Shown here: positions 8,544 to 16,897 of the stretch, one piece after another | Position numbering within the stretch: position 1 is the first letter of the stretch | Layout of the letters: each line of letters opens with the position of its first letter | From: Tumebacillus avium | GTDB lineage: Bacteria > Bacillota > Bacilli > Tumebacillales > Tumebacillaceae | Direction of reading: 5' to 3' | Length of the DNA: 64,000 bases | Assembly: GCF_002162355.1 (NCBI RefSeq) | Contig: NZ_CP021434.1 | Span: forward strand, 1,396,501 to 1,460,500 | Notes under the pieces: model-generated | What the model saw: only the letters and a program-made list of their open reading frames with translations | What the model was told of the DNA's origin: nothing | Database searches by the model: none | Translations under genes and position numbers: made by a program

Positions 8544-10783
8544 TACAAATACCGCGCCGTGACAGAGCGCTCGCACTTTAAAATATCGGCGGGCGGGCCT
8601 TCGTACAGAATTTCCCCGCCGCCGGTACCGCCATTCGGACCCAGGTCGACGATCCAGTCGCTGTTGCGGACCACATCCAGATTGTGTTCGATGACGATCA
8701 CCGTGTTGCCTTTCTCGACCAGCTTCTCAATGATGCGCAGAATGTTCGAAACGTCCGACATGTGCAGCCCGGTGGTCGGCTCGTCCAGAATGTAGACGTT
8801 GCCTTTCTTGTTCAGTTCCTTCCCCAGCTTCAGCCGCTGGCATTCACCGCCGGAAAGCGTGCTGAGCGGCTGCCCCAACGTCAGATAGCCAAGACCTACC
8901 GTTTCGAGGCTTTTCAGCTTGCCCAGAATGTCTTTCGTCTCGAAAAATTCCAAAGCTTCCGCGATGGTCATCTCCATCACATCCACAATGTTTTTGCCTT
9001 TGTACAGGTACTGCAGCACATCCTGTTTAAACCGGCTGCCGTTGCATTCGCTGCAGACGATCTCCATTTTGTCCATAAAGGACATGTTCAGCTCGATCAT
9101 GCCCGTACCGCCGCACCCTTCACAGCCGCCTTCCGAGTTTGCGCTGAACAGCCCGGCTTCCACACCGTTGGCAGCAGCAAACGCTTTGCGGATCGCATTC
9201 ATGATGTCCGAGTAGGTCGCCGGATTGGAACGGATGTTAGCGTGCACCTGAGTTTGGTCGATGCGGATCGCCTCCGGGAAATCCTTGGCAAACACTTCGT
9301 TGACCAGCGTGCTTTTGCCCGAACCTGCCACGCCCGTAATCGCTGTAAATACGCCTTTCGGAACGCGGAGGGAGACGTTTTTCAAATTGTGCAGGGAGCT
9401 CTTGCTGCTTTCAAAGAACTCGGAAACCGGCCTTGGCGCGGCATTGATCTCCGCATGACGAGAGAGATACTGCCCGGTCAGCGTATCGGAAGCCAACAAG
9501 CCCTCGTAACTGCCGCTGTACATGATCTCCCCACCGCCGGAGCCTGCTCGCGGTCCCACGTCGACGATGTGGTCGGCCACTTGGATCACATCGGGGTCAT
9601 GTTCCACCACCAGCACGGTGTTGCCCTTGTCCCGCAACTTAACCAGCAGTTCGTTCAAGCGGTACACATCGCGCGGATGCAGGCCGGTGCTGGGCTCATC
9701 AAAGATGTACATCAACCCGGTCAAACTGCCGGACAGATGCTTGACCATCTTGACCCGTTGCGATTCGCCGCCGGATAAGGTCGTCGTTTCCCGGGTCAGG
9801 CTCATATACCCCAAGCCAATTTCACAGAGATTTCTCAAGCGTTCCACAATGCCGTCCACGACAGGCTTCGCGGCGGGAGTGTCGATCTGCAGCATAACAT
9901 CGATCAGCTTGTCCAACTGCATGTCGGTCAGATCAAAAATCGAGTAGCCCATGACTTTCGAAGACAACGCTTTCTCATGGTAGCGTTTGCCTTCACAAGC
10001 CGGGCATCTGCTGGTTGTCGTAAATTCACTCAGTTTTTTGGCGGCTGCTTTCGTGGTGTCTTTGTCGGAATTCACATTCAACCGCATAAAGCGCACAGCA
10101 AGGCCTTCGTAGATCGTGTTCATATCGGTGTCCCTGTAGCTGACGGTCACTTTTTGCGGCTCGGCGTGGAGCAGTTGTTGGAGCTCTTCTGCCGTGTAGT
10201 CTTTGATCTGCTTGTCGTTGTCAAAGAAGCCCGATTCGCCATACAGCTTCCACTGCCACGAGCCCGGCGCGAATCCTGGCAGCAAAATCGCGCCTTCATT
10301 GAGGGATTTGTCCATGTCCAGCGCTGCTTCCGTTCGCAGCGTGATGATCCGACCAATCCCCTCGCATTTCGGGCACATGCCTTGGGGGTCATTAAAGGAA
10401 AAAGCGTTGCTGTATCCGATCTGCGGTGTGCCAAAACGCGAAAAGAGCAGTCGGAACAGCGAATTGATGTCGGTCACCGTGCCAAGTGTGGAACGGGCAT
10501 TACCGCCCAGCCGTTTCTGGTCGACCACCATCGCGGTGGACAGGTTTCTGATTTCATCCGCTTCCGGCCGGCTGTAGCGCGGCAGAAACGTGCGGACAAA
10601 ACTGCTGTACGTTTCATTGAGTTGACGCCCTGCTTCCTGGGCGATTGTATCAAACACGATCGAGGACTTGCCTGAACCGGATACCCCGGTGAAGATCGTG
10701 ATTTTTCCTTTGGGAATCTGCAGACTGACGTTTTTCAGATTGTTTTCGCGAGCGTTCGTGATTTCGATGTAGCCTTGGTTCAT
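8543..10783 (-). CDS. Short UvrA-like ABC ATPase (UvrA2/drug-resistance type)
   Basis: Soluble tandem ABC ATPase of 746 residues. It has two Walker A motifs (GVSGSGKSS and GVAGSGKST), two signatures (LSGGESQRV and LSGGECQRL), and zinc-binding CxxC pairs (CPKCEGIG, CPACEGKR, CEGCGGTG, CSECNGSR). It is about 200 residues shorter than housekeeping UvrA, which suggests loss of much of the UvrB-binding region, as in UvrA2/DrrC-like proteins that confer resistance to DNA-binding drugs. The ATG at 10783 is preceded by GGAGG. It is followed by a coupled GNAT gene. Binding of damaged DNA is family knowledge; the resistance role is inferred. Confidence 0.9.
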   Translation of the reverse strand: MNQGYIEITNARENNLKNVSLQIPKGKITIFTGVSGSGKSSIVFDTIAQEAGRQLNETYSSFVRTFLPRYSRPEADEIRNLSTAMVVDQKRLGGNARSTLGTVTDINSLFRLLFSRFGTPQIGYSNAFSFNDPQGMCPKCEGIGRIITLRTEAALDMDKSLNEGAILLPGFAPGSWQWKLYGESGFFDNDKQIKDYTAEELQQLLHAEPQKVTVSYRDTDMNTIYEGLAVRFMRLNVNSDKDTTKAAAKKLSEFTTTSRCPACEGKRYHEKALSSKVMGYSIFDLTDMQLDKLIDVMLQIDTPAAKPVVDGIVERLRNLCEIGLGYMSLTRETTTLSGGESQRVKMVKHLSGSLTGLMYIFDEPSTGLHPRDVYRLNELLVKLRDKGNTVLVVEHDPDVIQVADHIVDVGPRAGSGGGEIMYSGSYEGLLASDTLTGQYLSRHAEINAAPRPVSEFFESSKSSLHNLKNVSLRVPKGVFTAITGVAGSGKSTLVNEVFAKDFPEAIRIDQTQVHANIRSNPATYSDIMNAIRKAFAAANGVEAGLFSANSEGGCEGCGGTGMIELNMSFMDKMEIVCSECNGSRFKQDVLQYLYKGKNIVDVMEMTIAEALEFFETKDILGKLKSLETVGLGYLTLGQPLSTLSGGECQRLKLGKELNKKGNVYILDEPTTGLHMSDVSNILRIIEKLVEKGNTVIVIEHNLDVVRNSDWIVDLGPNGGTGGGEILYEGPPADILKCERSVTARYL

Positions 10784-10869
10784 GGAAACGCCTCCTTCAG
10801 TCTTTTCAGAGTCAATTATCCCAATTGGAAGTTCATAAAAGCAATAAAAATTTGGAAACAAAAAGAAAA

Positions 10870-10914
10870 ACCTCCCTTGAGCATGAGCCTGAGCCCGCCA
10901 AGTGAGGTCTTGCT
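10870..10914 (-). terminator. Terminator of the effector-like gene
   Basis: On the minus strand ACCTCACTTG pairs with CAAGGGAGGT (one mismatch) around a 19-nt loop and is followed by TTTTTCTTTTTG. It lies directly after the stop at 10925. Confidence 0.8.
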
Positions 10915-10924
10915 TCCCGATCCT

Positions 10925-11995
10925 TTATTTAAATCTCTGATCATCCACCGCATGGCTGATTCTGAAGAAGTCAAAGATCCCTTGGGCATTGGCTCCATTC
11001 ACATAGTTCAGCCACTTTTGGCTTTCCGTTTTCTCATCGAAGGTTTGCAGGGCATTGATGATCGCTTGAGCGACAATCACTTCAATATCCCCGGTGAGCA
11101 TGGTCTGTCCGTCCGATTTTTTGGAGGTGATGATGTCAACATTCCCCGGCTTCAGCACATCGCCATAAGGATTGGCCCCTTCAAAAAATTGCTTGAGCGT
11201 GCAGACGTGATAGTTATCCCAGCCATCGACGACCGTCGCCTTTTCAGGATCAAAATCACGGGCATTTTTGACCTTCTTGTGGTAGGTGATGTTAAAAGCA
11301 TGGTCAAAGTTTCTGGTCTTCGATCGCATCGACGCCTGGTAGACCCACTTGTCTTTCGTGTTTTCAACGACCCACCAGTGCACCACCTTGGCAAATTCTC
11401 CGCAGTTGCCGACGCGCAATAATGTCGAGGCATAGGCCATCATCCGGTCGTTAAACTCAGTCCAGTCCCCGATTTTGATCTTCTGTTTCGCAAGTTCCTG
11501 CGAGACTTCCTGAGCGATCCCTTTCCAATGGTTCCGCAAAAATCTCAGCTTCGCCGTGCTGACCCCATTGGTGCTGTCCGGGCCGGTGATCGAGCCCCGG
11601 CGATTGCCTCGACGGATGTAGGCGTCGCCCGGAAACTGGGCGGCAAGGTAGTCCTCAGCTGCAGACTGTGCGCTCGGCACATCTTTGAACTCGTAGTTTT
11701 TCGGGAACCGAACCCACTTTTTCAGCACATCCCGCACTTCCGGCGACACATCGGCGATCGTGTTGGCGTCGAGAATTTCATTGTTGTTGATGACCAATTT
11801 CGCCTGTGCCACCGGCTGGCCGTTTGTGTTCGCCGCGCGGGATTTCAACAGTTGCATGACCCTTTGGTTGCCCATCTGTTTTTGTAATTGCAAGATGGCA
11901 TGGGCGGAAGGCATCGCGGCAGCAGCTGGCTTGGCTGGAGCGGACGTTGCTTGTTTCTGAGGAGTTTTAGAAGTATGAGACTGGTAGGACTGCAT
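10925..11995 (-). CDS. Orphan effector-like protein with possible Cys-His-Asp triad
   Basis: Protein of 356 residues without signal peptide or membrane segment. The leader is Ala/Pro/Gln rich and contains AILQLQKQMGNQRVMQLL (31-50), then VAQAKLVIN; this LQ-x-x-(M/I)GNxxVxQLL followed by QAKL pattern is common in proteins linked to extracellular contractile injection systems (DUF4157-type cargo). The C-terminal part has VGNCGEFA (Cys198), NFDHAFN (His232) and VVDGWDNYH (Asp257), spaced as in papain/transglutaminase-like enzymes. RBS AAAGGTGA precedes ATG 11995. No injection apparatus, immunity gene or secretion system is nearby. Enzyme class is inferred from motifs only; it could also be a toxin or a housekeeping protease. 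Confidence 0.65.
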   Translation of the reverse strand: MQSYQSHTSKTPQKQATSAPAKPAAAAMPSAHAILQLQKQMGNQRVMQLLKSRAANTNGQPVAQAKLVINNNEILDANTIADVSPEVRDVLKKWVRFPKNYEFKDVPSAQSAAEDYLAAQFPGDAYIRRGNRRGSITGPDSTNGVSTAKLRFLRNHWKGIAQEVSQELAKQKIKIGDWTEFNDRMMAYASTLLRVGNCGEFAKVVHWWVVENTKDKWVYQASMRSKTRNFDHAFNITYHKKVKNARDFDPEKATVVDGWDNYHVCTLKQFFEGANPYGDVLKPGNVDIITSKKSDGQTMLTGDIEVIVAQAIINALQTFDEKTESQKWLNYVNGANAQGIFDFFRISHAVDDQRFK

Positions 11996-12100
11996 GTCTT
12001 GTCACCTTTGTTAAGAATGATGTATGTGTTTTCAGTATGACTGAATTTCGGTTGAGTTGTCTACTTAGAAAATTTTAACTTGGTGACAAGCTCGCAGCGC

Positions 12101-12316
12101 TTACGCTTCTTTCTCGCCTTTGTACTCCAAAATGTCCCCGGGCTGGCAGTCCAGCGCTTTGCAGATCGCCTCTAACGTAGAGAGTCGAATCGCTTTTGCC
12201 TTGCCATTTTTCAGAATCGAAAGGTTCGCCATCGTGATTCCAACCTTCTCCGAGAGTTCGGTTACACTCATTTTCCGTTTTGCCAGCATCACGTCAATGT
12301 TGATAAGTATCGCCAT
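12101..12316 (-). CDS. YozG-like XRE-family HTH regulator, module 1
   Basis: Small DNA-binding protein of 71 residues consisting of one HTH domain (KMSVTELSEKVGITMANLS) and a recognition region LSTLEAICKALDCQPGDIL. It is nearly identical to the protein at 30592-30816. The ATG at 12316 follows GAGGTGA, which itself overlaps the stop of the upstream DUF2975 gene, so the pair is coupled. HTH/DUF2975 pairs are common in Bacillales (YozG/YoaS type); what they sense is unknown. Confidence 0.92.
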   Translation of the reverse strand: MAILINIDVMLAKRKMSVTELSEKVGITMANLSILKNGKAKAIRLSTLEAICKALDCQPGDILEYKGEKEA

Positions 12317-12326
12317 GTTCTTCACC

Positions 12327-12797
12327 TCAGACCGTTAAGTCATTTTCAGACTTGATATCGATGGCATGTTTCAACAGCTTTTGAAGAACAGCAGCAACGA
12401 CTGCGACTGCGATGGAAGCAAACGTAATGACCAAGGGGATTCCTACAAGGCCTGGGGCGTCGTCTGCCTGTGCCATGGGAAATAAGAAGGGCATGCACAC
12501 CACATACAGACCGCCGATTGTGAGTGCGCAGCGTTTTATATTCTGTAAAGCTTTTACAGACAGCTCCGAGAACGCTTTGTTCTTGTCGATATAGGTGAGC
12601 AGCTTGAAAGCCTGATACAAGGCACCGAAAAACACGATCGCCGTTATATAGACAACGACCAAAACGTATTTCAAATACTCCATCTCCGTACCCGTAGCTG
12701 TTACATCAGCAGCGAACCAAGGCATGATACAAAACGCAAGAACCGGAATTCCCATCAGCAAAACAACGACTTTCAAAAACAGTGTTTCACGTTTCAC
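12327..12797 (-). CDS. DUF2975 membrane protein, module 1
   Basis: Integral membrane protein of 156 residues with four predicted hydrophobic segments (about 6-28, 45-70, 95-120, 125-148) and a conserved end KHAIDIKSENDLTV. The GTG at 12797 is chosen because it aligns with MKRETLFLK of the paralogue at 31306 and is preceded by GAGGTG. It precedes and overlaps the HTH gene; the pair may work as membrane sensor plus regulator, which is inference. Confidence 0.88.
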   Translation of the reverse strand: MKRETLFLKVVVLLMGIPVLAFCIMPWFAADVTATGTEMEYLKYVLVVVYITAIVFFGALYQAFKLLTYIDKNKAFSELSVKALQNIKRCALTIGGLYVVCMPFLFPMAQADDAPGLVGIPLVITFASIAVAVVAAVLQKLLKHAIDIKSENDLTV

Positions 12798-12905
12798 CCA
12801 AAGCACCTCACTTCGTATTTGTTGATTTGATCTTACCACGCTATTTATCGTTTTGCAATAAATTATTATTGCCTTGGGTCATAAAAGATCTGATAAACAG
12901 AAAAC

Positions 12906-12938
12906 GACCTCCACCGCGACAGTATTCGCGGCGAGGTC
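12906..12938 (-). terminator. Terminator after LysR gene
   Basis: On the minus strand GACCTCGCCGCG pairs with CGCGGTGGAGGTC (one bulge), followed by GTTTTCTGTTT. Just after the LysR-type stop at 12943. Confidence 0.78.
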
Positions 12939-12942
12939 ACCT

Positions 12943-13818
12943 TTACAGGTTTTGCATGAGAAATTGATAAAGCTGTGCCGTTGCCCGGTTCATTGGATGC
13001 GCCGATGTTTTGCAGAGGATTCCGAACGTCATCTCGATCGGACTGCCACTCAGCGTTCGTGCCGTCGTTCCTGCGGGAGCCGGGTCTAATACAATTTTCG
13101 GGACAAGCGCGATTCCCAAGTCGCTTTTGACATAGTATTTCAAAGCGGTCATACTCCCAATCTCCATCGTATCTGCCGGCCTGCTCCCGGTTTCATGCAA
13201 GAGCAGCTCCAGTTTTCTCCGGTACGGACAGGTCGCAGAAGTGATGAGCAGGCGTTGATTCTGAAGGTCGTGCAGTGCCAGTACCTCCTTATCGGCAAGC
13301 GGATGATTCTCCGGTAACAAGACGGCAAACTCTTCGTTCAACAAGGGCTCAAAATAAAGATCGCCCCCCTGTTCAGGCGCGGAACAAAGCGCCAGATCAA
13401 GCTCACCTCTCTGCAGACGCTCGCTCAATGTTGGTGTGTTCGCAATGTCTACAGCTATTTTGATCCTCGGAAAGCTCGAGAAAAAGCTCTTTAAGATCTC
13501 AGGCAAGCGATAACTGGCCGTCGGCTCCGTGACCCCCAAGCGCACGCTTCCCGCGGCGCCCACTTGCAGATCCGCCAGGTCTGTTTGCAGTTGCTCCACA
13601 TTCTTTAGAATCTGCAAGCTCTGTTCGTAAAAAAGCCGCCCGGCTTCCGTTAAACGGATCTTTTTCCCGCGTTCGAGGAGTTGGACGCCTAAGTCGGATT
13701 CAAGCTTTTGGATTTGCATCGTGACGGTTGACTGCGCGTACTTTAGTTCTTCAGCTGCACGGTTAAAACTTCCGTATTTCAAGATCAGGTGAAATGATTT
13801 TATCGTTTTCAGATCCAT
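12943..13818 (-). CDS. LysR-family transcriptional regulator
   Basis: Regulator of 291 residues. Residues 1-62 form the winged HTH (GSFNRAAEELKYAQSTVTMQIQKLE), and residues 90-291 form a LysR substrate-binding domain. The ATG at 13818 is preceded by GAGGTG; upstream in-frame codons to 13875 would enter the divergent promoter region. It is divergent from the SDR gene at 13938 with 119 nt between, the classic layout for a LysR regulator controlling its neighbour. Confidence 0.94.
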   Translation of the reverse strand: MDLKTIKSFHLILKYGSFNRAAEELKYAQSTVTMQIQKLESDLGVQLLERGKKIRLTEAGRLFYEQSLQILKNVEQLQTDLADLQVGAAGSVRLGVTEPTASYRLPEILKSFFSSFPRIKIAVDIANTPTLSERLQRGELDLALCSAPEQGGDLYFEPLLNEEFAVLLPENHPLADKEVLALHDLQNQRLLITSATCPYRRKLELLLHETGSRPADTMEIGSMTALKYYVKSDLGIALVPKIVLDPAPAGTTARTLSGSPIEMTFGILCKTSAHPMNRATAQLYQFLMQNL

Positions 13819-13937
13819 CTTGGCACCTCGGGTATTGTGATCAATTTTTTTGAATGACCAGTTTGAATAGTTCAATTATACAAAACGGAGTTGCCCAGAT
13901 ACAATTTTTTCAAGACCAATCAAAGAGGTGGCTCGAA

Positions 13938-14678
13938 ATGGATCTGAAAAACAAAGTGGCACTCGTGACCGGCGGCGGGACAGGAATCGGCAGGGCTGTA
14001 TGTATCGCACTGGCTCAGAAAGGAGCAGCAGTAGCCGTCAATTATTCGCGTTCACAAGTGGAGGCCGAAGAGACGGTACAACTGATCAAGAACGAAGGCG
14101 GACGTGCAATTGCCATGCAAGCGGATGTTTCACAAGACGGGGATGTTCGGAACCTGGTTGCTGCCGTCGTGCAAACCTTCGGGACGGTTGATCTGCTGGT
14201 CAACAATGCGAGCATCACACGGCACATTCCTTTTGACGATCTGGAAGCGGCAACGGAGGATGTTTGGGATACGATTTTTGACGTGAATGTCAAAGGGATG
14301 TTCTATTGTGCAAGAGCTGTTGCTCCTTACCTGAAAGCGAACCAGCAAGGCGCAATCGTGAATGTCGGCAGCATCGCCGGACAAACAGGTCTCGGCTCCT
14401 CGATACCCTACGCCGTGTCCAAAGCGGCCGTGCACAGCCTTACGAAATCGTTAGCGCGCGCCTTAGCTCCGGAGATCCGAGTCAACTGTGTGGTACCCGG
14501 CGCGGTTGCAACCAGATGGTGGGCCGGCCGAGAAGAACAAATGAAGAACCTGGCTCCACAGCTGCTGTTGCAGAGTATTGCAAGACCAGAAGACATTGCT
14601 GCCCTGATCTGTTCCGCCTTGGAACAGGAAGCGATGACCGGCCAAATCATCACAGTGGATAGCGGTCAAACATTGTGA
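13938..14678 (+). CDS. SDR-family oxidoreductase (FabG-like)
   Basis: NAD(P)H-dependent short-chain dehydrogenase of 246 residues. It has the cofactor motif TGGGTGIG (11-18), NNAS at 89-92, and the active-site set Asn117, Ser145, Tyr158, Lys162 (SIAG...YAVSK). The terminal GQIITVDSGQTL is typical. The ATG at 13938 has GAGGTGG upstream. Substrate is unknown; the divergent LysR gene probably controls it. Confidence 0.93.
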   Translation: MDLKNKVALVTGGGTGIGRAVCIALAQKGAAVAVNYSRSQVEAEETVQLIKNEGGRAIAMQADVSQDGDVRNLVAAVVQTFGTVDLLVNNASITRHIPFDDLEAATEDVWDTIFDVNVKGMFYCARAVAPYLKANQQGAIVNVGSIAGQTGLGSSIPYAVSKAAVHSLTKSLARALAPEIRVNCVVPGAVATRWWAGREEQMKNLAPQLLLQSIARPEDIAALICSALEQEAMTGQIITVDSGQTL

Positions 14679-14706
14679 CAATGATGGGAAGGTCGGCAAC
14701 TCGCCA

Positions 14707-14762
14707 AATATTCCTTTACAGGAATATTCCTGAGGTGGTATATTGAACTCAACCACAATATG
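14707..14762 (+). promoter_or_regulatory. Two inverted repeats upstream of doxX-like gene
   Basis: AATATTCC-TTTACA-GGAATATT (14707-14728) is a perfect 8-bp inverted repeat, and ATATTG / CAATAT occurs again at about 14740-14761. Both lie just upstream of the DoxX start and could be operator sites for an unlinked repressor. Confidence 0.5.
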
Positions 14763-14785
14763 TCATCAGAGGAGATGAATGCGAA

Positions 14786-15199
14786 ATGAGAAACAAAAAA
14801 GTTCTTTACTGGGTGTTTACCGGTCTTTTGGCTGCCTTGATGCTGGTAGGTTCGATTCCCGATATCATGTCCGTCCCCGAAGCGGTCGAGTTGTTCGATC
14901 ACTTGGGTTACCCAGCCTACCTCCTCCCCTTCCTGGGAGTCGCCAAAACAGTAGGCGTTATCGCGATCTTGATCCCCGGCTTCCCGCGCATCAAGGAATG
15001 GGCATATGCCGGCTTCGTATTTGACCTGGCGGGCGCAATGTATTCCAGCATCGCCGTGGGCGACCCGGCCAGCGGATGGTTGCCATTCCTGTTCGGCTTC
15101 CTGTTGATCGCCGGCTCTTACGTTAGCTACCACAGCTTGCGCAAAGCTGCCCCGTCGCAAGGTCTGAAAAACGTCATGAAAGAAGGGGTCCCTAGATGA
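14786..15199 (+). CDS. DoxX-like membrane protein
   Basis: Membrane protein of 137 residues with four predicted helices (about 5-22, 44-64, 72-92, 97-116). The pattern LFDHLGYPAYLLPFLGVAKTVG and FPRIKEWAYAGFVFDLAGA is that of DoxX-like/DUF-type proteins. RBS GAGGAG precedes the ATG at 14786. Its stop overlaps the ATG of the next gene (ATGA), so the two are translationally coupled. Function of the family in this setting is not established. Confidence 0.9.
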   Translation: MRNKKVLYWVFTGLLAALMLVGSIPDIMSVPEAVELFDHLGYPAYLLPFLGVAKTVGVIAILIPGFPRIKEWAYAGFVFDLAGAMYSSIAVGDPASGWLPFLFGFLLIAGSYVSYHSLRKAAPSQGLKNVMKEGVPR

Positions 15200-15789
15200 C
15201 AACGACCGGACTGAATCCTAAGGTTAATGTATTTTTAAGCAAAGCGAAAAAGTGGCAGGCAGAATTCGAGAAGTTGAGAAGTATCGTTCTTGACTCTGAA
15301 CTGACCGAAGATTTTAAGTGGATGCATCCTTGCTACACCCTCAATCAGAAAAACGTCGTTTTGATCCATGGATTCAAAGATTACTGCGCCCTTCTGTTTC
15401 ACAAAGGCGCCTTGTTGCCAGATCCCCGTGGCATCCTCATCCAACAAACAGAGAATGTCCAAGCGGCGCGCCAGATTCGGTTCACCAGCCTTCAAGAAAT
15501 CATTGAATTGGAGAACGTCCTGAAAGACTATATTCGTGCAGCGATCGAAGTTGAAAAGTCCGGTTTGGAAGTGGAACTCAAGGAGACGGCAAAATTTACA
15601 GTCCCTGAAGAATGGGAAAGAAAGCTCGAAGAACTCCCCGCCTTGAAAACTGCTTTTGAAGCATTAACGCCGGGACGGCAAAGAGCTTATCTTCTCTATT
15701 TCGCTGAGCCCAAACAATCCAAAACCCGAGAATCCCGGATCGTAAAATACATGCAACACATTTTCGATGGGAAGGGATTGAAGGATTAG
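15196..15789 (+). CDS. YdeI/DUF1801-type protein
   Basis: Soluble protein of 197 residues. The N-terminal domain has the DUF1801 pattern (LRSIVLDSELTEDFKWMHPCYTL, here in parts, then GFKDYCALLFHKGALL) and the C-terminal domain has FEALTPGRQRAYLLYF and AKQSKTRESRIVKYM-like signature of YdeI. In Bacillus YdeI-type proteins the C-terminal part resembles OmpD-associated/YjbR-like folds; function unknown. It is coupled to the DoxX-like gene. Confidence 0.88.
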   Translation: MTTTGLNPKVNVFLSKAKKWQAEFEKLRSIVLDSELTEDFKWMHPCYTLNQKNVVLIHGFKDYCALLFHKGALLPDPRGILIQQTENVQAARQIRFTSLQEIIELENVLKDYIRAAIEVEKSGLEVELKETAKFTVPEEWERKLEELPALKTAFEALTPGRQRAYLLYFAEPKQSKTRESRIVKYMQHIFDGKGLKD

Positions 15790-15920
15790 GCCGCAGAGCG
15801 ACTTTCGTTCTTTCAGCTTGAAAGTACCCCCTTCTTCCGCTTCGTTGACGAGTCTATTTTAACAATGTTACGATGTGGGTGCTATTTTAACGGCATGAAT
15901 TTTGAAAAGGGGATGTATCG

Positions 15921-16358
15921 ATGAGCATCAGCAGCCTGACCGTTCAAGATGTTTTGGAGACTTACAAAACCGCAGTCTATGAAAAAGATGTGGAAGCGTA
16001 TCTGGCCTTATACACATCCGACTTCCACGTTTACGATTGCTGGGATGACTGGGAGTGCGTCGACCGTTCCCAATGGGCAGCCAGCACGAAAGAATGGTTC
16101 CACGGTCTTCAGGAGGAAAACGTTCTGCTGCACGTAGCATTTGATGATGTGGTTACAGAAGAGAGCGGGAGTCTCGCTTTCGTGCGTTGCAATGTCACGT
16201 TTGCAGCGCACAACGAGTCGGGCGAGAAACTTCGTCAGATCACCAACCGGTTCACGTTTGGCCTGCGCAAAGAAAATGATTCGTGGCGCATCGCGCACCA
16301 GCACTCCTCCCTGCCGGTCAACGGCGAGACGGGCCAGGGTGTTTTCCAGCGCAAGTAA
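15921..16358 (+). CDS. SnoaL/NTF2-like protein
   Basis: Soluble cone-fold protein of 145 residues: helix VQDVLETYKTAVYEKDVEAY, strands FHVYDCW and FVRCNVTF, and a closing RIAHQHSSLPV. This is typical of nuclear-transport-factor-2-like (SnoaL/DUF4440) proteins, which include small isomerases and many of unknown role. AAAGGGGATG precedes the ATG at 15921. Ends at a strong bidirectional hairpin. Confidence 0.9.
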   Translation: MSISSLTVQDVLETYKTAVYEKDVEAYLALYTSDFHVYDCWDDWECVDRSQWAASTKEWFHGLQEENVLLHVAFDDVVTEESGSLAFVRCNVTFAAHNESGEKLRQITNRFTFGLRKENDSWRIAHQHSSLPVNGETGQGVFQRK

Positions 16359-16375
16359 TTCTGAGCACTGCAAAC

Positions 16376-16424
16376 AAAAAAGACGCTGCAGACGATCGAA
16401 TCGTCGCAGCGTCTTTTTCTTTTT
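16376..16424. terminator. Bidirectional terminator
   Basis: GACGCTGC / GCAGCGTC, with an inner GACGAT / ATCGTC extension, is flanked by A and T runs. It lies between the convergent SnoaL-like and SRPBCC genes and can serve both. Confidence 0.88.
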
Positions 16425-16437
16425 CACGCCTTGAGTT

Positions 16438-16866
16438 CTACTCAAGGTCTTGTTGTTCCAGCATTTTCGCCAGCACGGCTTCCCAGTACACTTTCATTTC
16501 TTCCCGCATAAACTGGTCGGCCAGCTTTTCCTGATGAAAACTCACCGTGGTCTTATCCGGATGGTTGGACAACAGTCGAATTTGCAGTGTGGAAGGATGA
16601 TTCCACGCGGGTCTCTGCCACGTCAGCCTGAGCTGCTCCATCGGCTTCACCACGCGCATCTCCCCAGAGATCCCTTCTTTGGTATGGAACGCATGCCCCG
16701 CCTGCAGTGTGAGCGTCGGTAGAGTGCCAAGCCACATTTTCACGAATTCCTGCGAGGTCAGCAATTGCCACGCCTGTTCTCTGGCCATGGGCAGGGTCCG
16801 CCGCACGCCAATCTGAAATCCTGCCGTTGCCGTCTGGCCCACAAGTTTTTTCCCTTGTTCGGTCAT
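16438..16866 (-). CDS. SRPBCC (AHSA1-like) protein
   Basis: Soluble protein of 142 residues with the START/Bet v1-like pattern: RRTLPMAREQAWQLLTSQEF near the start, MWLG, EGISGEMRVVKP, and a final helix EEMKVYWEAVLAKML. Such proteins bind hydrophobic ligands or chaperones; the ligand is unknown. The ATG at 16866 is preferred over one at 16872 because GGGAGG is 6 nt upstream of it and abuts the other. It lies 31 nt downstream of the TPR gene on the same strand. Confidence 0.88.
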   Translation of the reverse strand: MTEQGKKLVGQTATAGFQIGVRRTLPMAREQAWQLLTSQEFVKMWLGTLPTLTLQAGHAFHTKEGISGEMRVVKPMEQLRLTWQRPAWNHPSTLQIRLLSNHPDKTTVSFHQEKLADQFMREEMKVYWEAVLAKMLEQQDLE

Positions 16867-16897
16867 GTTCATCCTCCCTCATCGGACGGTCTCGATC

